From Paenibacillus sp. LHD-38 (GTDB lineage Bacteria; Bacillota; Bacilli; Paenibacillales; Paenibacillaceae), in NCBI RefSeq assembly GCF_031157315.1, contig NZ_JAVIFU010000003.1, forward strand, positions 62,001 through 126,000: a stretch of 64,000 nt of DNA. The letters are read 5' to 3'. Below the pieces are notes generated by a model. That model made no database searches and had not been told where the DNA came from. It was given only the letters and a program-made list of their open reading frames with translations. The number at the start of each line of letters is the position of its first letter. The stretch's first letter is position 1. The position numbers were made by a program, and so were the translations under genes. Shown one piece after another: positions 1 to 7,696 of the stretch.

Positions 1-465
1 ATGCTCGTCAAATCCAAGCTTCGTCAAAACCGTATCAATCTCTACCGCTGCATTCCATCCGTCGTGATGCTCCATTTGCTCAAAAAGCTCAGCTTGCCGA
101 TCCAATAATTTCTCCATTTCACGTTCATCCGCTGCGATCCCAAGCTTCTCGCCAATCTCATTAATCTCACGTTCGATATTCCAAATATGCTCGTAGCACT
201 GCTCAAGCTCCTGGCGGACAGAACGATTGCCACTCAGCTCAGAAAATTGGGAAAAATAACTCACCTTAACTTTAGGGTCAACCTCTACCTTTCCGGTCGT
301 TGGCTCTTCTCTGCCAAGAATAAGCTTAAATACGGTAGATTTTCCGGCTCCGTTTCTTCCGATGAGACCAATCCGGTCCCCCTTGCTAATACGAAAATAG
401 ATATCACGAAAAATAAGAGTATCCTCATATTTTTTCGTTACATTTTCCAATCGAATCACGCTCAT
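1..465 (-). CDS. ABC-F family ATP-binding protein, 5' part only
   Basis: The first 155 codons are present; the gene runs off the left edge. The start at 465 (MSVIRLENVTKKYED) has an AGAGGTG ribosome site. A Walker A motif (GRNGAGKST) sits near residue 40, followed by the Q-loop segment VSYFSQFSE and then a charged, Glu-rich stretch like the arm/linker of ABC-F proteins. Members lack membrane segments; they act on ribosomes as translation factors or antibiotic-protection proteins. The fragment is too short to assign a subfamily such as Vga, YfmR or YkpA. It lies downstream of nasC on the same strand, but a strong terminator lies between them, so it is probably a separate unit. Confidence 0.85.
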   Translation of the reverse strand, partial: MSVIRLENVTKKYEDTLIFRDIYFRISKGDRIGLIGRNGAGKSTVFKLILGREEPTTGKVEVDPKVKVSYFSQFSELSGNRSVRQELEQCYEHIWNIEREINEIGEKLGIAADEREMEKLLDRQAELFEQMEHHDGWNAAVEIDTVLTKLGFDEH

Positions 466-523
466 GTCTTTCACCTCTGTATATGGTTGTAAACCACTCA
501 CGCCCTCTATGTCAAGCTGGACG

Positions 524-571
524 GAAAAGAGGACTGCTCAGCTCCGGCTTGGGAGCTTATGGCAGTCCTCT
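524..571 (-). terminator. Rho-independent terminator after nasC
   Basis: Arms 528-537 and 562-571 (AGAGGACTGC with its complement) enclose a second short stem (AGCTCC/GGAGCT). The minus-strand product ends in a short T run. It lies 6 bp after the nasC stop codon. Confidence 0.8.
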
Positions 572-576
572 CTTTA

Positions 577-2712
577 CTAAATATTTAATCGCAAAGGATG
601 AACAGAAACGGTTGAGGTTTTAAAGCCTGGCATTTTACAGTTGGGATCGAGCTCAGGACTGGTCGCCTTGTTCACGTTTTGTATCCCGCCCCAGTGCATC
701 GGTACAAATAAAGTATCTTCTCTTATTTTATCCGTAATTCGGCTTCGCACGCTGAAGCTGCCTCTGCGTGAGGTAACCTCAACCCATTCCCCATCCACAA
801 TTCGATGCTTTCTTGCCGTTTTTGGATGGATCTCTAAATAATTTTCAACGTTTCGCGCTGCCAATGAGGGACTTCTGCGCGTTTGGACGCCGGTTAGATA
901 GTGTGAAAGCACCCTTCCGTTCGTCATGGTAAGCGGAAATTCATCATTTGGTGTCTCCTGCGGGAGACGGCTTGCAACCGGCATAAATATAGCTCTTCCA
1001 TCCGAATGAGCAAAGGCGCGTTCGAACATCATGCCTTGATTCCCGTCTTCTTCCGTAGAGGTACAAGGCCAATATATCCCGCCGTCACGCCGTAAGCGAT
1101 CGTAAGTAATGCCGTAATAATCAGCTAATCCGCCTCGGCTGGCTAGTCTAAGCTCTTCAAAGATTTGCTCGGCTGTTTCAAATGGGAAATAGGTCTTCTT
1201 GCCAAGCCCTTCAGCGATTTGGCATAAAATCTGCCAATCATGTCTGGTTTCACCGGGAGCCTTCAGCGTCGATTCACGTAATAATACGCGTCCTTCCAGG
1301 TTGGTTAAGGTTCCATCATTCTCTAGATAAGACGTCACAGGCAAAACGACATCTGCCATTTGAGCGGTCTCCGATATAAACATATCCGCGACGACCAGGA
1401 AGTCTAGACCCTTTAGCCCCTCCTCTACCAAATCAGCATTCGGATTCGATACGACAGGGTTAGAACCCATGACAAACAATGACCGGATGGCTTTCTTGTG
1501 AACAAGCTCCATCATCTCATAGGCAGAAACACCCTTGCGAGGAAGCTCATCCGGATCAATACCCCATACCTTTGCTACATAGGAACGGTCCTGTTCGTCT
1601 TCTATGTTGCGATAACCGGGCAGTTGATCGCTTTTCTGTCCGTGTTCTCTTCCGCCCTGCCCGTTACCTTGGCCGGTAACTGCACCGTAGCCGCAGCCTG
1701 GCTTGCCGATTTTTCCGGTAGCGAGTACCATATTTAAGAAGTTTCGAACCGCAACATGACCGTCCGTCTGCTGCTCAACGCCCCTAGCTGTGAAAATAAT
1801 TCCGGTTTCCGCCTGTCCGTAGGCTTTGGCGGCATTTCGAATGGCTGCTTCATCTAAGCCTGTCAATGCTGCTACTTCATCCAAAGCAATCGTAGATAGA
1901 TGTGTGACTAATTCGGCGAAACCATTCGTTCTTTGGGAGATGAAGGCTTCATCTATCAGCTTCTCGTCCAAGAGTACCTTAAGCATGCCATTCGCTAACG
2001 CAGCATCGGTGCCCGGCTTGATTTGCAAATGGATATCCGCAATTGCAGCCGTCGCTGTGACACGCGGATCAATCACAATGATAATCGCGCCGTTTTCCTT
2101 CGCTTTCGTGAAATAAGGCATTAGCGTTGGCTGGCATTCAGCGATATTCGTTCCAGCCAAAATAATGCAGCGTGCTAGCGGTATGTCAGCCAGCCGACAA
2201 GTCAGTCCGCGATCAATCCCAAATGTTTTGTTGCCCGCGGATGCAGCGGCGGACATGCAAAACCTGCCGTTATAATCAACATATTTGGTCTTCAGAGCTA
2301 CTCTGGCAAACTTGCCAAGTAAGTAAGCGGACTCGTTCGTTAAGGAACCGCCGCCATAGACGCCAATCGAGTCGGGACCATACTCATTGCTGTTGGCCTG
2401 AAAATTATTAATAATGGCTGTTAAAGCTTCCTCCCAAGAGGATGGCACTAGCTGTCCGTTTTTCTTGACTAGCGGCTGCAGAAGCCGATCCTTGCTTGTC
2501 GCATGCTGATGTGCGTTCATCCCTTTTACGCATAGGCGACCCTCTGATGCGGCATTCGGCATACCTTCAATGGAATATGAATATCGACGGGAGCCCGGTA
2601 TTGGCAGCTCCTTGGTTACTCGCATCTTGCATTGTACACTGCAAAATGGGCATTGCGTTTCCGTTACGAAGCCAGAAAGATTGTTCTCTTGCGCATCTAG
2701 CAATTGCCGCAT
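577..2712 (-). CDS. nasC: Assimilatory nitrate reductase catalytic subunit (molybdopterin oxidoreductase)
   Basis: A 711-residue cytoplasmic molybdopterin enzyme that would reduce nitrate to nitrite. An N-terminal [4Fe-4S] site is visible as C21-x2-C24-x3-C28 and C61 (GRLCVKG). The molybdopterin domains follow (GVYGGGSLTNESAYLLGKF, FTARGVEQQTDGH, MGSNPVVSNPNADLVEEGL), then a C-terminal dinucleotide-binding domain (LTMTNGRVLSHYLTGVQTRR). There is no Tat signal, as expected for the assimilatory type. Its start overlaps the 3' end of nasB by 16 bp, so the two are translationally coupled. No nitrite reductase gene is visible in the window. The symbol follows Bacillus subtilis usage; the family is certain, and the nitrate role is supported by the nasB neighbour. 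Confidence 0.9.
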   Translation of the reverse strand: MRQLLDAQENNLSGFVTETQCPFCSVQCKMRVTKELPIPGSRRYSYSIEGMPNAASEGRLCVKGMNAHQHATSKDRLLQPLVKKNGQLVPSSWEEALTAIINNFQANSNEYGPDSIGVYGGGSLTNESAYLLGKFARVALKTKYVDYNGRFCMSAAASAGNKTFGIDRGLTCRLADIPLARCIILAGTNIAECQPTLMPYFTKAKENGAIIIVIDPRVTATAAIADIHLQIKPGTDAALANGMLKVLLDEKLIDEAFISQRTNGFAELVTHLSTIALDEVAALTGLDEAAIRNAAKAYGQAETGIIFTARGVEQQTDGHVAVRNFLNMVLATGKIGKPGCGYGAVTGQGNGQGGREHGQKSDQLPGYRNIEDEQDRSYVAKVWGIDPDELPRKGVSAYEMMELVHKKAIRSLFVMGSNPVVSNPNADLVEEGLKGLDFLVVADMFISETAQMADVVLPVTSYLENDGTLTNLEGRVLLRESTLKAPGETRHDWQILCQIAEGLGKKTYFPFETAEQIFEELRLASRGGLADYYGITYDRLRRDGGIYWPCTSTEEDGNQGMMFERAFAHSDGRAIFMPVASRLPQETPNDEFPLTMTNGRVLSHYLTGVQTRRSPSLAARNVENYLEIHPKTARKHRIVDGEWVEVTSRRGSFSVRSRITDKIREDTLFVPMHWGGIQNVNKATSPELDPNCKMPGFKTSTVSVHPLRLNI

Positions 2713-4847
2713 ATCCCTTCACCGAGCCTTTCCGCGTTTTTTAGCCTAGCTACTGAAGCCTCTGTCCGCTCTACAAGCTCAAGGCGATAATCAGCATCGA
2801 ATACCATTTCTCTAATTTCCACGATTCCCTCTCGTTCTATCCATTTCCACAACGGTTCACCATAATCTGCTCTTTCCCTGTACAGCTGCAAGCATGAGAC
2901 AGAGAGTGCCAAAGCGAGCATATCGGAATCGGCGATTCCGATGAGCTGACCTTGCTTAACCGGGTGCTCCGCATGGCCGCCGATGTAAATTTCCCAGCCC
3001 GCCGGAGCACCGGTAATCCCAAGGTCATGAACAAGCACACCTGCCGGATTATGCATGCCTGAAGTGATTGCTGCTTTCACTGATGAGGGATACTGAAGAC
3101 CATTACAACGTTGCTCTAAATCAGCTCCAATTGAACGTGAGTCATACTCCGAAGTAATATCGTGAATGAGGCTGGAGCTAACACCAACCGATAGACTATT
3201 TTGCATGATAAGAGAAGTACTTTGAAAATCCTCCTGTTCATGGGATGGATGATAAAGTGCCGAATAATAGCGGATTGCAGATGAACAAACCGAGCAGCCC
3301 GAAACGCGATTCCAGCCTAAGTCTGTCTTTAAGTTGGCAAGATTCGATATGGAACGTTCGGAAATAGCTGTTTTTAAAGCTGCATGACTAACTTCAGTGC
3401 AGCTGCAGATCGGTTCAGCCGCTGCTGCCATACCTTCTTTTCCATGCTTCAGCGCATATTGTACAATAGCCGCTACCATCGGACGGCAGCCGCCGCAGGA
3501 GCTGGATGCCTTGGTGCAATCTCTTACCTGTTCTGTCGTTTGCATGCCATCCTCAATCACGGCACACATAATCGCAGCTTTGCTAACGGCGTTACATGCA
3601 CAGACCGTCTCGCGATCCGGCATGTTAGCGGCAAGCTCCTCATTTAAATCACTGCCGTTTGCATTCGCAGGCGAAGTTAGTTCGCTTATTGACGCTCTCT
3701 TTTTCACTAAATTAAGCAGCGTTGTTCCTTCGGAAGAATCACCGAACAAAATGGCGCCTCGTATTGTTCCTTCTTTCATGGTGACCTTCTTGTAGGTGCC
3801 ACGGATTCCGTCGAAAAGCTGGATGGCCGTTTCGGCGGAATCTGAATTGATATCACCTACGGAAAAAACGTCAACGCCCGAAACCTTAAGCTGAGCATAG
3901 GGGACTGAACCCTTATAGGGCTCTGATTCCACCCCGCATAGGAGGCTGGCCAGCACCTTGCCTTGTTCATAAAGCGGTGCAACAAGACCGTAAGCAACCC
4001 CGCGATGCTCCGCGCATTCGCCAACAGCGTATACATTAGGCACACTTGTTCTCATATAGTCATCTACCATGATAGCCCGGTTCGTATCAATGCCGCTCTT
4101 CTTGGCAAGATCAATGTTCGGTCTAATGCCTACGGAAATTACGATCAAATCAGCTTCTAATGAGCTGCCGTTCGTGAACCGAATGCCTTTGGCGCGATTC
4201 AAGCCCGTTATGCTTTCGGTTTCCTTGCTAAGCCAAAAACGCATGCCCTGCTCTTCCAGTTCCTTGCGGAGCATGTCAGCTGACATGCGGTCAAGCTGCC
4301 TATTCATGAGATAAGGCGCATTATGGATGACGTCGGTTTCCATACCTAGATTAAGCAGCCCTCTTGCTGCTTCGAGACCCAACAAACCACCGCCAATGAC
4401 AGCAGCTTTTTTGTATTTTTTTGCATATTCCATCATCGTTTTGCAATCGTTAATATTACGGAAAGAAATAACGCCTTGCTTATGAACGCCGGCTATCGGC
4501 GGAATGAATGCTGAAGATCCTGTAGCTATAATAAGGCAATCATAATCGGTACGAATGCCGGATAATGTTTTTATATATTGAGAACCGGTATTTATTTGAG
4601 CGACTGTCTCCCCCGTGTACAGCCGTATCCCTCTTTCCTCATACCATGACCAATCGTTAATGACGATGCTTTCAATAGAAGAATCCCCTTGTAGGACCTT
4701 CGACAACAAAATGCGATTATAATTGGGGTGAGGCTCATTGCCGAAAACCGTAATTTGATATTTATTGGGCGCTAGCTTGATAATTTCTTCTACACATTTA
4801 ATTCCTGCCATTCCATTTCCGATAACGACTAATTTTTCTCTACTCAT
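2697..4847 (-). CDS. nasB: Assimilatory nitrate reductase electron-transfer subunit, NirB-like flavoprotein
   Basis: A 716-residue protein that would pass electrons from NAD(P)H to NasC. The N-terminus is an FAD/NAD(P)H oxidoreductase (VVIGNGMAGIKCVEEI; second nucleotide site AAVIGGGLLGLEAARGL; FAD motif VYAVGECAEHRG). Two BFD-type [2Fe-2S] domains follow (CAC...SCGGC and CSC...SGCSVC). The C-terminal part resembles the second half of NirB (GWEIYIGGH). However, the cysteines that would hold the siroheme/[4Fe-4S] centre are missing: the NirB pattern G-C-x3-C reads GMHNPAG here. This agrees with an electron-transfer role rather than nitrite reduction. It follows moeA by 29 bp in the same operon. 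Confidence 0.85.
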   Translation of the reverse strand: MSREKLVVIGNGMAGIKCVEEIIKLAPNKYQITVFGNEPHPNYNRILLSKVLQGDSSIESIVINDWSWYEERGIRLYTGETVAQINTGSQYIKTLSGIRTDYDCLIIATGSSAFIPPIAGVHKQGVISFRNINDCKTMMEYAKKYKKAAVIGGGLLGLEAARGLLNLGMETDVIHNAPYLMNRQLDRMSADMLRKELEEQGMRFWLSKETESITGLNRAKGIRFTNGSSLEADLIVISVGIRPNIDLAKKSGIDTNRAIMVDDYMRTSVPNVYAVGECAEHRGVAYGLVAPLYEQGKVLASLLCGVESEPYKGSVPYAQLKVSGVDVFSVGDINSDSAETAIQLFDGIRGTYKKVTMKEGTIRGAILFGDSSEGTTLLNLVKKRASISELTSPANANGSDLNEELAANMPDRETVCACNAVSKAAIMCAVIEDGMQTTEQVRDCTKASSSCGGCRPMVAAIVQYALKHGKEGMAAAAEPICSCTEVSHAALKTAISERSISNLANLKTDLGWNRVSGCSVCSSAIRYYSALYHPSHEQEDFQSTSLIMQNSLSVGVSSSLIHDITSEYDSRSIGADLEQRCNGLQYPSSVKAAITSGMHNPAGVLVHDLGITGAPAGWEIYIGGHAEHPVKQGQLIGIADSDMLALALSVSCLQLYRERADYGEPLWKWIEREGIVEIREMVFDADYRLELVERTEASVARLKNAERLGEGICGNC

Positions 4848-4876
4848 CTATGCTCACATCCACTCGCGTGTTTTTA

Positions 4877-6142
4877 CTAGATCGTTAGCGAAACAAAACG
4901 AACCTCTTGCCCGGATTCGGCGCCTGCGCCTCCAGCTTGGATAAGCACAAGAGCGTTGGCTCTTGCAAAGGCAGCAACATTGCCGGATTTATCGTTTCGC
5001 AAAGGTTCAACCATCCATTCCTTTTCAGCGCGGTATACAAATGCCCTTGCATATCTTGGATATGGTGATGGTTTTTGAATGGAATCGATTAGTTTTCCTT
5101 CCAACCATTCAGAACGGTATTCATTTCTCCCTGCCGCCTTCAAAACAACGGGGCGGAGCAATAGCTCGACTCCGGCAAAGCATGCCGACGGATTTCCTGA
5201 AAGGCAAACAAGCAGCTTATGACCAAATTGATAGGCTGAGGTTGGCGTACCAGGCCTCATTACTACTTTCGTAAATAAGGCATCACCACCAAGAGACTCC
5301 GCTGCAAGCTTTACATAATCATAATCGCCGACCGAAACGCCCCCTGTTGTTACAACGATGTCAGCTTTATCAAGGGCATCTTTTATTGCGGCTTCTAACG
5401 TCTTGGGACAATCTGGAATCGGTGAATGCCGAATGACCTCAGCCCCAAGCTCACGAAGTCTTGCGCTCACCATAAAGCTATTCGCATCATAAATCTGTCC
5501 GGACTGCAAAGCCTCGCCTGGCAAAGCTAATTCATCACCAATTGGCAAAATGGCAACGACTGGTTTTCGGTAAACCGATACTTCGGTTTGCCCAAATGAA
5601 GCCAGCACCGCAATCTCCTTTGCTTTAATTGAAGCCCCCCGGTACAGCACCTTCATGCCTTGCGGCAAATCCTCGCCCTTCTCGGCAATATGCTGTCCTT
5701 TCTGATAGGACCGATCAATCTGCACAGATGGAAAATCATGCAGATCTTTACGCGCAACCGCCGTTTCCTGCATCACGATACAATCATAATCGGATGGAAC
5801 AGGAGCACCCGTAAATATACGAACGGCGTTCATAATACCCGAATCCATGGAAAAGTTTGTCTCTGCTTGCCCAGCACGTACTTCATCTCTTACATGAAGC
5901 AATACAGGTTTCTCTCTAGAGGCTCCTGTTGATGCAGAAGCACATATTGCATAACCATCCATTGCTGCGCGCCGGAATGGCGGCAATGAAAACGGACTTT
6001 CAAAATCGCATGCAAGCACTCTGGATAATGAATCTTCTAATGATACCGTTTCAGTGATAGGTTCTTTCCTATCACGTGTCATCTTCATGACGGCTATCGA
6101 TACGGAAGCTGTCAGCGGGTTTAACGCGCTTATGACCGACAT
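4877..6142 (-). CDS. moeA: Molybdopterin molybdenumtransferase MoeA
   Basis: The enzyme inserts molybdate into adenylylated molybdopterin, so it supplies the cofactor for NasC. Family motifs include PPFRRAAMDGYAI, the MoCF-like region TTGGVSVGDYDYV, and LVCLSGNPSACFAGVELL. The start at 6142 (MSVISALNPLT) is chosen because a purine-rich GGGGGTTGAT site precedes it and because the open frame upstream is the leader RNA. The resulting length, about 421 residues, fits the family. It is the first gene of moeA-nasB-nasC, which ties cofactor maturation to nitrate use. Confidence 0.88.
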   Translation of the reverse strand: MSVISALNPLTASVSIAVMKMTRDRKEPITETVSLEDSLSRVLACDFESPFSLPPFRRAAMDGYAICASASTGASREKPVLLHVRDEVRAGQAETNFSMDSGIMNAVRIFTGAPVPSDYDCIVMQETAVARKDLHDFPSVQIDRSYQKGQHIAEKGEDLPQGMKVLYRGASIKAKEIAVLASFGQTEVSVYRKPVVAILPIGDELALPGEALQSGQIYDANSFMVSARLRELGAEVIRHSPIPDCPKTLEAAIKDALDKADIVVTTGGVSVGDYDYVKLAAESLGGDALFTKVVMRPGTPTSAYQFGHKLLVCLSGNPSACFAGVELLLRPVVLKAAGRNEYRSEWLEGKLIDSIQKPSPYPRYARAFVYRAEKEWMVEPLRNDKSGNVAAFARANALVLIQAGGAGAESGQEVRFVSLTI

Positions 6143-6180
6143 ATTTATCAACCCCCAGCCAGATGTATGAATGAAAATGG

Positions 6181-6250
6181 ACAGAAAAGACCCTTTCCCA
6201 TAATTGAGGAAAAGGCATCGTTGCCGTTTGAGTTCGCACGACACTGTGCG
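6181..6250 (-). ncRNA. Two-hairpin leader with overlapping terminator (ANTAR-type antitermination target) before moeA-nasB-nasC
   Basis: In the transcript the first hairpin (6250 to 6235) has a perfect 5-bp stem CGCAC/GTGCG and a six-base loop AGTGTC. The second (6225 to 6214) has stem GGC/GCC and a six-base loop AACGAT. Both loops have A at position 1 and G at position 4, the signature of RNA bound by ANTAR antiterminators such as EutV and NasR. A third stem (6215-6208 with 6199-6192, 8 bp with one G-U pair) shares bases with the 3' arm of hairpin 2 and is followed by TCTTTTCT. Forming hairpin 2 therefore excludes the terminator. The U tract is interrupted, so the terminator may be weak. No ANTAR protein gene is in the window. 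Confidence 0.75.
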
Positions 6251-6258
6251 TTACTCCT

Positions 6259-6298
6259 TCTATACTGTTAGATTAGTTGATGACAGCGTTAATGTCAA
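6259..6298 (-). promoter_or_regulatory. Promoter of moeA-nasB-nasC
   Basis: Minus-strand TTGACA (6298-6293) is followed after 17 bp by TAATCT (6275-6270). A better fit to nitrogen activation is the downstream -10 candidate TATAGA (6264-6259). That choice would start the transcript just before leader hairpin 1 and place the 6293-6309 nitrogen box near -49. Which -10 is used cannot be decided from sequence alone. Confidence 0.5.
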
Positions 6299-6309
6299 TA
6301 TATATAACA
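6293..6309. promoter_or_regulatory. GlnR/TnrA box 1
   Basis: TGTCA-N7-TAACA is a perfect match to the Firmicute nitrogen-regulator consensus TGTNA-N7-TNACA. It overlaps the -35 of the nas operon promoter. Confidence 0.75.
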
Positions 6310-6346
6310 CGGATAAGTGCTAAAATGGACTACGGAAAATTTTATA

Positions 6347-6363
6347 TGTCATATATAGTTACA
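6347..6363. promoter_or_regulatory. GlnR/TnrA box 2
   Basis: TGTCA-N7-TTACA is a second perfect match to TGTNA-N7-TNACA. It is centred 54 bp (about five helical turns) from box 1 and overlaps the -35 of the promoter facing the truncated nitrate transporter. Confidence 0.75.
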
Positions 6364-6386
6364 TGTACATTACGTGAACTTATAAT
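6358..6386 (+). promoter_or_regulatory. Promoter facing the truncated nitrate transporter
   Basis: GTTACA (6358-6363), a 17-bp spacer and a perfect TATAAT (6381-6386) lie on the plus strand. The arrangement mirrors the divergent nas promoter around the two nitrogen boxes. Confidence 0.5.
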
Positions 6387-6461
6387 TCGAATTGTGATTA
6401 CAACTTTGTGATCCGATTCATGACAAAGTCGCAGAATGACGTGTAACCGTCGGCAATGAGA

Positions 6462-6502
6462 CCGCATTTCCTTCCTATATAAAGGACGAACTGCGGCTTT
6501 TT
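6462..6502 (+). terminator. Leader terminator (possible attenuator) before truncated nasA
   Basis: CCGCA/TGCGG closes an imperfect stem (6462-6496) that runs into CTTTTT. It ends 33 bp before the start codon at 6536, inside the 5' leader, so it could attenuate transcription. The region just upstream can form short hairpins, but their loops do not show the A1/G4 signature seen in the opposite leader. Confidence 0.55.
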
Positions 6503-6535
6503 AGGTTGATTACAGAGAATAAGGGAGAGATTGGG

Positions 6536-6631
6536 ATGGAGAGAAAAGGATTTTGGCAAAGCGGGCATAAACCTATGTTATTCAGTGCATTTTTGTATTT
6601 TGACATGAGTTTTATGATTTGGATGTTTTAA
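6536..6631 (+). pseudogene. nasA: Nitrate/nitrite MFS transporter NasA/NarK, truncated after 31 codons
   Basis: An AAGGGAG ribosome site 8 bp upstream leads into 31 codons ending in TAA. The segment KPMLFSAFLYFDMSFMIWM is the first membrane helix typical of NarK/NasA nitrate transporters, which are normally about 400 residues long. Everything after this helix is gone, and the nfrA-like gene follows from the opposite strand. Promoter, leader and start signal look intact, so the loss appears to be a recent 3' deletion. A real 31-residue membrane peptide cannot be excluded, but the homology argues for a remnant. Confidence 0.72.
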
Positions 6632-6677
6632 AATCAATAAATCGGCTGAGCGAATGCCCCTGGACTCTGAAGCTTCA

Positions 6678-7436
6678 TTATTCTAGGGGTATTTTGTTGT
6701 CCTTTAAAAATTGTTTCATTTCTAGTCGTTTTGGATTTTGCAGCAGCTTCGTCATTGCCTCGGTCCAGCGTTCACTGCGTGCTCCTTGTGTTCTTTCCGA
6801 ATAATAATTGGAAATTTCTTGATCATAGGTATGTAAATATTCCATCAATTGCTCTTTGTCTTGATTGTATCCATCATCATGATAAACGCTCAATAATGGC
6901 AATCTTGGCTTTTGATCAGAAAGATTCGCTGGGTATCCCACGCTTAATCCAAATAACGGAATCACTCTTTTGGGCAGTTGAAGAAGCTCGGTAACGGCCT
7001 TCAACTGGTTTCTTAATCCTCCAATGTAACAAATGCCTAGGCCCATGGATTCCGCGGCTATTGCCGCATTTTGGGCGGCGAGCGCGGTATCGATAAGCCC
7101 AATCATAAACATTTCTGTTGAATTTAACGTCAACTCAATCGTTTCAGGCTTCGCGCCTTCGATCTCGGCCGCTATCTCAAGCCGATGTAAATCTAAGCAG
7201 AACACGAAAAAATGTCCGTTTTTTGCAACATAAGCCTGATTTCCTGCAAGCTCGGCGAGCTTATCCTTTTGAAGCTGGTTTTTTATGCCAATGATTGAAT
7301 AGGCTTGTACGTAACTGGAGGTGGCCGCCGCTTGCGCGCTTTGCACGATAATTTTTATCTGCTCCTCCGTAAGCGGCTTGTCCAAATACGATCGTATGGA
7401 ACGATGGTTTAATACCATTTTTATAACATCATTCAT
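6678..7436 (-). CDS. NfrA-like NADPH-dependent flavin oxidoreductase (nitroreductase family)
   Basis: 252 residues, close to the roughly 249 of Bacillus NfrA. The N-terminal LNHRSIRSYLDKPL is the FMN-binding start of the family. Later motifs include AAQNAAIAAESMGLGICYIGG and IPLFGLSVGYP. Such enzymes use NAD(P)H to reduce FMN, nitroaromatics or disulfides in the cytoplasm. The ATG at 7436 has an AAGGAAGTG site. The gene is monocistronic and convergent with the broken nasA. The exact substrate is unknown. Confidence 0.85.
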   Translation of the reverse strand: MNDVIKMVLNHRSIRSYLDKPLTEEQIKIIVQSAQAAATSSYVQAYSIIGIKNQLQKDKLAELAGNQAYVAKNGHFFVFCLDLHRLEIAAEIEGAKPETIELTLNSTEMFMIGLIDTALAAQNAAIAAESMGLGICYIGGLRNQLKAVTELLQLPKRVIPLFGLSVGYPANLSDQKPRLPLLSVYHDDGYNQDKEQLMEYLHTYDQEISNYYSERTQGARSERWTEAMTKLLQNPKRLEMKQFLKDNKIPLE

Positions 7437-7460
7437 CGTTTCACTTCCTTGTTCATTGGT

Positions 7461-7664
7461 TTAATGAAGCAACATATTTAGTATTAGCGAGACGAACCCA
7501 ATAATAATATTAAACCATCCGAGGAATTTTGAAACTTTACGTTCTTTGTTCATTCCCGCAATTTGAAAGCCTCTAACATCAATGATTAGGATGAGTATTC
7601 CGCAAAACATCCAAAGAAGAACAGCATAATTTTGATAACTGATTGTATAGCCCTCGCCAATCAT
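7461..7664 (-). CDS. Small two-helix membrane protein of the ger operon (CLC_0170-like)
   Basis: About 67 residues with two hydrophobic stretches (YAVLLWMFCGILILIIDV and FLGWFNIIIGFVSLILNML) separated by a basic loop (NKERKVSK). The start at 7664 is preferred because GGGGGG lies 10 bp upstream; the ATG at 7685 has no ribosome site. It lies 32 bp after the gerC-like gene on the same strand. It resembles small proteins often found at the end of germination receptor operons; the family name is from memory. Role unknown, perhaps a receptor accessory subunit. Confidence 0.6.
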   Translation of the reverse strand: MIGEGYTISYQNYAVLLWMFCGILILIIDVRGFQIAGMNKERKVSKFLGWFNIIIGFVSLILNMLLH

Positions 7665-7696
7665 CCCAGCAATACCCCCCATCACTAATCGATTGG

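Noticed and set aside
3397..3795. Long plus-strand open frame (132 codons)
   Set aside because: Lies wholly antisense to the BFD and flavoprotein region of nasB, with no ribosome site and no recognisable protein.
6143..6244. Longer moeA reading frame starting upstream
   Set aside because: The extra 34 codons coincide with the leader hairpins and terminator and show no MoeA homology.
6421..6502. Second ANTAR-type leader on the plus strand before truncated nasA
   Set aside because: A hexaloop hairpin (GACG/CGTC) exists, but its loop is TGTAAC, and the second stem has an A-C mismatch; the A1/G4 rule fails. Only the terminator was kept.
6654..6692. Hairpin at the end of the nfrA-like gene
   Set aside because: The stem ATGCCCCT/AGGGGTAT overlaps the stop codon and has no T run on the minus strand; not called a terminator.
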